From Phyllobacteriaceae bacterium UBA1940 (lineage in GTDB: Bacteria > Pseudomonadota > Alphaproteobacteria > Rhizobiales > Rhizobiaceae): 12,918 nt of DNA. The stretch lies in the NCBI GenBank assembly GCA_002336975.1, contig DDFA01000004.1:1-12918 (forward strand), in the 5' to 3' direction. The notes beneath the pieces are model-generated. The model made no database searches and was not told the origin of the DNA. It worked only from the letters and a program-made list of their open reading frames with translations. The number at the start of each line of letters is the position of its first letter. Positions within the stretch are counted from its first letter, which is position 1. Below, one piece after another: positions 6,203 to 12,918 of the stretch. The position numbers and the translations under genes are program-made.

Positions 6203-6361
6203 ATGAGCACCGGGCCGATAGAATTGACCAAAGTCGCCGCGCTTGGCGCGGCGGCGGTTGCGTTCGCCGCCGTTTCGGGTCTTGCCTTCGCCGGATGGCT
6301 CGGCCATGGCGGCGATATGCTCGTCTCGCTGGCCGCCAGCGGGCTGGCCTGGTGTTTCTGA
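6203..6361 (+). CDS. Small membrane protein upstream of the SCO1-like gene
   Basis: The 52-residue product starts MSTGPIELTKVAALGAAAVA, has one long hydrophobic segment (about residues 10-31), a GWLGHGGDM turn and the end SGLAWCF. I recall similar short proteins with a GLAWC-type end in rhizobia, but no function. The start at 6203 was chosen because the frame upstream is arginine-rich and overlaps the promoter region; no Shine-Dalgarno precedes it. It ends 28 bases before the SCO1-like gene, so it is probably co-transcribed. The free cysteine near the C terminus is of interest next to a copper chaperone, but that link is speculation. Confidence 0.6.
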   Translation: MSTGPIELTKVAALGAAAVAFAAVSGLAFAGWLGHGGDMLVSLAASGLAWCF

Positions 6362-6389
6362 TCTCGTTCGAACCGCGAATTGCTCCCTG

Positions 6390-6965
6390 ATGCGTTATCT
6401 TCTCTACGCCCTGCTCTTTCTTGTCGCTGGCGCGGCCGGCTGGCTGACGTTCAGCTGGTTCAAGACGTTTTCGGGCGACGAGCCCTATGGCGTGGCGTTC
6501 CAGCTTGTCGACCAGACCGGCGCGCCGTTCACCGAGAAAGAATTGCGCGCCCGGCCGGCGGCGGTGTTCTTCGGCTTCACCCATTGCCCCGAGGTCTGCC
6601 CCACGACCCTGTTCGAGCTGAACGGCTGGCTGGAACAGCTCGGCCCCGACGCCGACAAGATAAGGGCCTATTTCGTTTCGATCGACCCCGAGCGCGACAC
6701 GCCCGAGGTGATGAACGCCTATGTGTCGTCGGTGTCGAAGCGCATCACTGGCGTCACCGGCGATCCGGCCAGGGTCGCGGCGATGGCAAAGGGCTACAAT
6801 ATCTATGTCAGGAAAGTGGAGACCGACGGCGGCGACTACACCATGGACCACACCGCCTCCGTCATCCTGCTCGACCGCGGCGGCGGCTTTGCCGGCACCA
6901 TCGCCTATGAGGAAAACGCCGAGACGGCGGTGGCGAAGCTGAAGCGGCTGGCGGACAAATCATGA
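6390..6965 (+). CDS. SCO1/SenC family copper-binding protein
   Basis: This is a thioredoxin-fold protein of the family that delivers copper to the CuA site of cytochrome c oxidase. The 191 residues comprise an N-terminal membrane anchor (about 2-21) and a periplasmic domain. The copper ligands are intact: CPEVC (Cys66 and Cys70) and His154 in [18 protein letters not shown] (97-105) is also typical of the family. The ATG at 6390 was chosen because the anchor begins there; the frame extends upstream to 6243 through arginine/proline-rich sequence that overlaps the small ORF. The stop overlaps the prmA start as ATGA, so the two are translationally coupled. No oxidase genes are in the window. Confidence 0.94.
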   Translation: MRYLLYALLFLVAGAAGWLTFSWFKTFSGDEPYGVAFQLVDQTGAPFTEKELRARPAAVFFGFTHCPEVCPTTLFELNGWLEQLGPDADKIRAYFVSIDPERDTPEVMNAYVSSVSKRITGVTGDPARVAAMAKGYNIYVRKVETDGGDYTMDHTASVILLDRGGGFAGTIAYEENAETAVAKLKRLADKS

Positions 6966-7837
6966 TCGTCCAGCTCCGCTTTTTATACCGCGGCTCGAAG
7001 GCCGACACGCAGGCGGTCTATGACGCGCTCGAGCCGGCGCTGGAAGACGACGGCATTCCTCTCGCCGTGTCCGAAATCGACGAGGACCGCGACCTGTTCG
7101 AAGTCTCTGTCTATGCCGATGCATCGGACGCCGACATCGCCGCCCGCATCGCCGCGCTTGCCGCGGCGGCGGTTCCCGGCGCCACGTTCGAGGTCGAGCA
7201 ACTGCCCGATGTCGACTGGGTGACCCGATCGCTCGAAGGACTGAAGCCGGTGCGCGCCGGCCGCTTCCTGGTCTATGGCGCCCACGACCGTGACAAACTG
7301 TTGCCCGGCGACATCGGCATCGAGATCGAAGCCGGCCAGGCGTTCGGCACCGGCCATCACGGCACCACCGCCGGCTGCCTGCAGCGCATCGGCGACATCG
7401 TCCCGGCGGAAAATCCGCGCAACGCGCTCGACCTTGGCGCAGGTTCCGCCGTGCTGGCGATCGCCATCGCCCGCCTTGCCTCGATCCCGGTGCTGGCGAC
7501 CGACATCGACCCGGTCGCGGTCGAGGTCGCGGCGGGCAATGTCCGGCTGAACGGCGTCGAGGATCTGGTCGAGCTGGCGGTCGCCGCCGACTTCGATCAC
7601 CCCGCCTTCGCCGCAGCCGGTCCGTTCGACTTCATCGCCGCCAATATCCTGGCCAACCCGCTGATCGGCCTCGCGCCGCAGATGGAGCGGCAATTGTCGC
7701 CACAGGGCTCGATCGTCCTGTCCGGCATTCTCGAAAGCCAGCACGACGCGGTCGTGGCGGCCTACGCCCGAACCGGATTGCGTCATGTCTCGACCTTGCC
7801 GCTTGAGGGCTGGGTCACCATCCATCTCAAGCGATAG
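6962..7837 (+). CDS. prmA: Ribosomal protein L11 methyltransferase
   Basis: PrmA uses S-adenosylmethionine to methylate ribosomal protein L11 in the cytoplasm. The 291 residues comprise an N-terminal L11-binding domain (about 1-90), a linker and a class I methyltransferase domain. The family signature [12 protein letters not shown] (125-136) is present, as is SAM motif I, LDLGAGS (157-162 region; the usual Cys and Gly of GCGSG are Ala here), the acidic ATDIDP (179-184) and the catalytic-region motif [13 protein letters not shown] (222-234). The start overlaps the SCO1-like stop as ATGA, with only weak purine-rich sequence upstream, so its translation probably depends on coupling. Pairing of prmA with a copper chaperone looks positional rather than functional. 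Confidence 0.95.
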   Translation: MIVQLRFLYRGSKADTQAVYDALEPALEDDGIPLAVSEIDEDRDLFEVSVYADASDADIAARIAALAAAAVPGATFEVEQLPDVDWVTRSLEGLKPVRAGRFLVYGAHDRDKLLPGDIGIEIEAGQAFGTGHHGTTAGCLQRIGDIVPAENPRNALDLGAGSAVLAIAIARLASIPVLATDIDPVAVEVAAGNVRLNGVEDLVELAVAADFDHPAFAAAGPFDFIAANILANPLIGLAPQMERQLSPQGSIVLSGILESQHDAVVAAYARTGLRHVSTLPLEGWVTIHLKR

Positions 7838-7852
7838 TCCAGACATGCGAAA

Positions 7853-7872
7853 GGCGGCCGTCGCCGGCCGCC
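7853..7872. terminator. 8-bp GC hairpin between convergent prmA and small gene
   Basis: GGCGGCCG (7853-7860), loop TCGC, CGGCCGCC (7865-7872) form a perfect stem-loop 15 bases after the prmA stop. On the minus strand the stem is followed by TTTCGC, on the plus strand by a mixed CT-rich run, so it is a better intrinsic terminator for the minus-strand small gene, 52 bases after its stop, and may act both ways. Confidence 0.65.
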
Positions 7873-7924
7873 CTCGTCTCGTCCGCTCAGGTCATGACGC
7901 GGAATGAAGATCGCCGATGCGTCC

Positions 7925-8113
7925 TCAGAACATATACGGCGCGCGGGCGCTTTTCTCGAGATCGGAACGCTTGTAGCCGTTCGCGGCCAGGGTCTCGTCG
8001 TCAAGCATCAGCAGGGCGCCGTTGACATAGCTCTGCGCCTGCCGGGCGCGGGCGTCGATAATCGAGTCGAGCGCATTGCGGAAGAAACCGCGGCGTGAAT
8101 TGGTCTTAGCCAT
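7925..8113 (-). CDS. Small DUF1127-like protein
   Basis: The 62-residue basic protein begins MAKTNSRRGFFRNALDSIID and ends DETLAANGYKRSDLEKSARA plus PYMF. The pattern of an amphipathic segment followed by LDDETLAANGYKRSDLE recalls the C-terminal half of DUF1127 proteins, small proteins common in rhizobia and sometimes tied to stress and small-RNA regulation; the match is partial and I treat it as similarity of pattern. The start is well supported by GAAGGAGG five bases upstream. It is expressed alone, divergent from the aminopeptidase gene, with a dyad-symmetric site in the shared upstream region and a GC hairpin downstream. Confidence 0.8.
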   Translation of the reverse strand: MAKTNSRRGFFRNALDSIIDARARQAQSYVNGALLMLDDETLAANGYKRSDLEKSARAPYMF

Positions 8114-8194
8114 TTTGGCCTCCTTCGTTGGACTATTCGTCCTCCACGCGAGAAAGGTAAGTCGAACTGACCTATTCTTGAAGGGCCGATCCGG

Positions 8195-8220
8195 CATGCG
8201 AGCCATGCATTTTACGCATG
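8195..8220. promoter_or_regulatory. 26-bp dyad of three palindromic blocks, candidate operator
   Basis: CATGCG (8195-8200) and CGCATG (8215-8220) are reverse complements whose centre coincides exactly with an inner palindrome ATGCAT (8205-8210). The 4-base pieces between them (AGCC and TTTA) do not pair. The site lies 81 bases upstream of the small-gene start and 108 bases upstream of the aminopeptidase start, a position suited to an operator. The common centre of the two palindromes is the main evidence. Confidence 0.4.
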
Positions 8221-8328
8221 TGCGAACAATTCCTGTTGCAACGCAATATTCATCATTGTCTGTCGCTGCCGGCGTTGCGTCCGCGCCCGCCGATGGCTAC
8301 GGTCGCCGCACACGCTAAGGCCTCCCCC

Positions 8329-10164
8329 ATGTTCCAGTCGTTCGACGTCAGATCCGACCCCTCGCAAGGCGCGGCCCGCGTCGCCGCGCTGCGCAAATGG
8401 ATGGCCGAACATGACGTCGACGGCTTTCTCGTGCCGCGCGCCGACGAGCACCAGGGCGAGTATGTCGCCGCGCGTTCCGAGCGGCTGCAATGGCTCACCG
8501 GCTTCACCGGCTCGGCCGGCGCGGCGCTGGTGCTGAAGGATCAGGCGATCGTCTTTGTCGACGGCCGCTACACGCTTCAGGTCAGGCAGCAGACCGACCC
8601 GGCTGTCTTCGCCATTGAAAATCTGGTCGAGACGCCACCGTCGAAATGGCTGGCCGACAACGCCGGAAGCGGCGCTCGCATCGGTTTCGATCCCTGGCTG
8701 CATACCACCGGCGACGCCGACGCGCTCCGCAAGGCGCTGGACAAGCGCGGCGCGACGCTTGTGCCGCTCGACGACAATCCGGTCGACGCCATCTGGCTCG
8801 ACCAGCCGCAGCCGCCGTTCGAGCCGGTCGACATCCACGAACTCGCCCACGCCGGCGAACTGGCGAAACACAAGCTGGCCAGGCTCGCCGACGACGTCGC
8901 CGCAAGCGGCGCGACCCATGCCGTGCTCACCGACCCGGCGTCGATCGCCTGGGCGTTCAACATCCGCGGCGGCGACGTGCCGCACACGCCGCTGGCGCTC
9001 GGCTTCGCCATCATCGGCGCAGACGGTCGCCATTATCTGTTCATGGACAAGCGCAAGCTGCCGATGGAGACCGAAGCCTATCTGACGCAGCTGGCCGAAT
9101 TGCTGCCGCCGTCGCGCCTCGAAGCCGATCTGGCGCGGCTGGCGGCAAAAGGCGCGCGCGTCTCGCTCGATCCGGCGCTGGCGGCCGAAAAGCTGCGCAT
9201 GATCGTCGAAGGCGGCGGCGGAACGGTCGTGGCCGGGGCCGATCCGGCCCGCCTGCCCCGCGCCGCCAAGAATGCCGCCGAACTCGACGGCGCCCGCGCC
9301 GCTCACCGCCGCGACGGCGCGGCGATGGTCCATTTCCTACGCTGGATCGCGTTGCAGCCGCCGGGCGACGTCGACGAGATCGGCGCCGCTACCGCGCTTG
9401 AAACCGCGCGCCGGGTCGCCGGTGAAAATCTGCAGATGCCGCTGCGCGACATTTCCTTCGACACGATTTCAGGCGCGGGTCCCAACGGCGCGATCATCCA
9501 CTATCGGGTGACGACGCCGACCAACCGCGCGCTTGGCGACGGCGAGCTCTATCTGGTCGATTCCGGCGCCCAATATGTCGACGGCACCACCGACATCACC
9601 CGCACGCTGGCCATTGGCGGCCCCACGGACGAGATGCGCCGTCGCTACACGCTGGTGCTCAAGGGCATGATCCAGATTTCGATGCTGCGCTTTCCGCCCG
9701 GCACGCGCGGCCAGGACATCGACGCCTTCGCCCGCGCAGCCTTGTGGAAGGCCGGCCTCGACTACCCCCATGGCACCGGCCACGGCGTCGGCTCGTTCCT
9801 GTCGGTGCACGAGGGCCCGCAGCGCATCGCAAAAACCGGCAGCGAAAAGCTGCTGCCCGGCATGATCCTCTCCAACGAACCGGGCTATTACCGCGAAGGC
9901 GAATACGGCATCCGGCTGGAAAATCTCATTGCCGTCACTAAGGCCGCGCCGATCGACGGCGGCGACCTGCCGATGCACGGTTTCGAGACGCTGACGCTGG
10001 CGCCGTTTGACCGGACGCTGATCGACACAAGGCTGCTGACGCGCGAGGAATTCGACTGGCTGAACGCCTATCACGCCAGGGTGGCGAAGGAGATCGGCCC
10101 CTTGCTCGACGGCGGCGACCGGATCTGGCTGGACGAGGCGACCGCGCCCTTCCCGCTACACTGA
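8329..10164 (+). CDS. Xaa-Pro aminopeptidase, M24B family
   Basis: This is a cytoplasmic dimetal (usually manganese) aminopeptidase that releases N-terminal residues preceding proline. The 611 residues match the long, three-domain form: two creatinase-like N-terminal domains (about 1-160 and 161-315) and a C-terminal pita-bread catalytic domain (about 320-550). All five metal ligands are visible: Asp411 (LVDSGAQY), Asp422 (GTTDITRT), His485 (HGTGHGVGSF), Glu517 (SNEPGYY) and Glu531 (IRLENL). The motif spacing matches eukaryotic-type XPNPEP1 and its bacterial homologues. I chose the ATG at 8329, preceded by AAGG eight bases upstream; the frame is open from 8218, but that extension is not family-like. 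The stop lies 5 bases before the convergent azlD stop, with no room for a terminator. Confidence 0.95.
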   Translation: MFQSFDVRSDPSQGAARVAALRKWMAEHDVDGFLVPRADEHQGEYVAARSERLQWLTGFTGSAGAALVLKDQAIVFVDGRYTLQVRQQTDPAVFAIENLVETPPSKWLADNAGSGARIGFDPWLHTTGDADALRKALDKRGATLVPLDDNPVDAIWLDQPQPPFEPVDIHELAHAGELAKHKLARLADDVAASGATHAVLTDPASIAWAFNIRGGDVPHTPLALGFAIIGADGRHYLFMDKRKLPMETEAYLTQLAELLPPSRLEADLARLAAKGARVSLDPALAAEKLRMIVEGGGGTVVAGADPARLPRAAKNAAELDGARAAHRRDGAAMVHFLRWIALQPPGDVDEIGAATALETARRVAGENLQMPLRDISFDTISGAGPNGAIIHYRVTTPTNRALGDGELYLVDSGAQYVDGTTDITRTLAIGGPTDEMRRRYTLVLKGMIQISMLRFPPGTRGQDIDAFARAALWKAGLDYPHGTGHGVGSFLSVHEGPQRIAKTGSEKLLPGMILSNEPGYYREGEYGIRLENLIAVTKAAPIDGGDLPMHGFETLTLAPFDRTLIDTRLLTREEFDWLNAYHARVAKEIGPLLDGGDRIWLDEATAPFPLH

Positions 10165-10169
10165 CGCGT

Positions 10170-10466
10170 TCAGCCGAGAAAATGGCGCAGCGCGATCAGC
10201 ACGACCGCGCCGCTCAGCACCACCGGGATCAGCGAGGCGCGGAACGCTACCGCGCCGGCGACCAGCATCGCGGCGATTTCCGGCACGCCGCCGTTGAACA
10301 GCGCCGGCGCCCACAATGTCGTCAGCACCGCCGCAGGCACGGCGTTCAGCCCCGCCTCGACGCGCGGATGGATGCGATCGAAACGAGACAACACCAGATA
10401 CCCGCCGATGCGCGTCAGATAGGTCAGCACCGCGCCGGCGAAGATGATCCACAGCGTCGTGCTCAT
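10170..10466 (-). CDS. azlD: AzlD family branched-chain amino-acid exporter subunit
   Basis: This 98-residue membrane protein has about three to four hydrophobic segments (2-17, 40-55, 63-80, 80-95) and the AzlD features LTYLTRIGGY near the start and VPAAVLTTLWAP in the middle. With AzlC it forms a two-part exporter of branched-chain amino acids (the BrnFE type) in the inner membrane. The ATG overlaps the restored azlC stop as ATGA, the usual sign of coupled translation of the pair. Because azlC is frameshifted 400 bases earlier, ribosomes on azlC would stop at 10822 and would not reach this junction, so azlD translation may also be reduced. azlD itself is intact. Confidence 0.92.
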   Translation of the reverse strand: MSTTLWIIFAGAVLTYLTRIGGYLVLSRFDRIHPRVEAGLNAVPAAVLTTLWAPALFNGGVPEIAAMLVAGAVAFRASLIPVVLSGAVVLIALRHFLG

Positions 10467-11214
10467 GGTCCCTCTCCGATCTCGTCGGCCGGGGGATCGC
10501 CCGGCGTCGGGTCGACCGTCGGCGCCATGATGGCGGCGAGCGCGATTCCCGCCGCGGCGCCAAGCGACACATGCCAGGGCGAACCGACATATTTGTAGGC
10601 GATGACCGAGGCGATGCCGGACACCAGCACGATCGGCAGCCACAGCGGCCGCTTGCGAAAACCGATCACCAGGCCGAGGAAATAGATCGGCAGCAGGTAG
10701 TCGAACCCGAGCGCATGGGTGTCGGGCAGAAAATTGCCGAACGCCGCGCCGAGCCCGCTCAGCAGCACCCACAGGACGTAGATCGGCGTCGCCATTCCCA
10801 TATACCAGACAAAGCTGGTCTTCAGGCCTTGTTCGGTGCGGCTCTCGACGCCGGCATATTGCAGGTCGGTAGGAAGAAGAAGCCGACCGCCTGTTCGAGC
10901 TTCGACCAGTGGCTGATCTGGCGTCCGATCGCCGCCGAATAGAGCACGTGGCGGAAATTGACGGCGAAGATCGAGAACACCACCACCCAGGCGGGGATCG
11001 GATGGCCGAACAGCTCGATGCCGACCATCTGGCTGGCGCCAGCGAACAACGTCGCGCTCATCAGCGTCGCCTCGAACACGGTCATGCCCTGCTGCACCGC
11101 CAGTACGCCGAACAGCAGCGCGAACGGCGTCGCCGCGAGCGCTACCGGAAGACCGACGCGAACGCCCTGCCAATAGTCGGCGGAACGGCTGGCTTCGAAT
11201 TGAATGTCGGTCAT
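10463..11214 (-). pseudogene. azlC: AzlC family exporter subunit, single-base frameshift
   Basis: The first frame (11214 down to 10822) gives MTDIQFEASRSADYW and a good AzlC N-terminal half (GLPVALAATPFALLFG, LFAGASQ, NFRHVLYSAAIGR) through residue 114, then leaves the family with PTCNMPASRAAPNKA and stops. The second frame continues the family exactly from TDLQYAGVESRTEQG through SFVWYMGMATPIYVLWV to the stop at 10463. Reading TTC CT(n) ACC GAC CTG restores one 250-residue protein, so one base is missing between 10871 and 10870. There is no long homopolymer there. The gene is 752 bases where 753 would be in frame. The overlap with azlD is preserved, so the lesion is recent or is a sequence error. 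I call it a pseudogene provisionally; programmed frameshifting is unlikely because no slippery heptamer is visible. Confidence 0.85.
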
Positions 11215-11238
11215 GGCGGGTAGGTCTCTTGAACGGAT

Positions 11239-11267
11239 CTAATAGGTCAGCGTCCCTGCCCTGTCAT
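11239..11267 (-). promoter_or_regulatory. Sigma-70-type promoter for azlCD
   Basis: On the minus strand ATGACA (11267-11262) and TATTAG (11244-11239) are separated by 17 bases, matching TTGACA at five of six positions and TATAAT at four of six. The predicted transcript would begin near 11232, about 17 bases before the azlC ATG at 11214. This would make azlCD independent of ligA, which ends 93 bases upstream on the same strand. Confidence 0.5.
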
Positions 11268-11307
11268 GCGAATTCGGCTGAACCGGCATGTAGCGCCGCT
11301 GAAGTGG

Positions 11308-12918
<1,611 letters not shown>

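Noticed and set aside
8212..9333. A 373-residue open frame on the minus strand
   Set aside because: It is antisense to the aminopeptidase gene, whose domains and metal ligands are complete.
10865..10880. Programmed ribosomal frameshift in azlC
   Set aside because: No X-XXY-YYZ slippery heptamer or downstream hairpin is evident, and AzlC proteins are normally encoded in one frame.
10463..11173. The second azlC frame as a separate intact gene starting at 11173
   Set aside because: Only the part after about 10870 is AzlC-like; the upstream part is arginine-rich and out of frame over the true N-terminal half.

Overview
The window looks like ordinary chromosomal core sequence from a high-GC alphaproteobacterium of the order Hyphomicrobiales (Rhizobiales), most likely Mesorhizobium or a close relative. 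This rests on the strong GC bias at third codon positions, on protein signatures (a UvrD with a Gly/Tyr-rich tail, a Tat-exported YkuD-type L,D-transpeptidase, CreA, cytochrome b561, a SCO1-like protein, PrmA, a long M24B aminopeptidase, LigA), and on the GC-rich palindromic intergenic repeats that I associate with that group. The taxonomy is inference; no rRNA or tRNA lies in the window.

Layout. 1-1671: 3' part of uvrD (+), cut by the window edge. 1672-2534: about 860 bases with no gene I can support. Its first half is a cluster of at least four palindromic elements, including a 55/54-nt near-perfect inverted repeat; its second half is non-coding or degenerate. 2535-3320: L,D-transpeptidase (-), divergent from a CPBP-family membrane protease (+, 3487-4377). 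4374-6089: three minus-strand genes read in the order cytochrome b561, creA, hexapeptide acyltransferase. 6203-7837: a plus-strand cluster of a small membrane protein, a SCO1/SenC copper protein and prmA, the last two joined by an ATGA overlap. 7853-8113: a hairpin and a 62-aa small protein (-). 8329-10164: Xaa-Pro aminopeptidase (+). 10170-11214: azlD and azlC (-), a branched-chain amino-acid exporter pair in which azlC carries a single-base frameshift. 11308-12918: C-terminal three quarters of ligA (-), cut by the window edge.

How the genes fit together. The themes are DNA repair and replication (uvrD, ligA), the cell envelope (L,D-transpeptidase, CPBP protease, CreA), membrane redox and copper handling (b561, SCO1), ribosome modification (prmA) and amino-acid or peptide handling (aminopeptidase next to the AzlCD exporter). 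No phage, transposase, CRISPR array, toxin-antitoxin pair or defence system is visible, and I found no convincing new multi-gene system. The points most worth a second look are the azlC frameshift, the composite palindromic repeat cluster after uvrD, and two dyad-symmetric sites between divergent genes.
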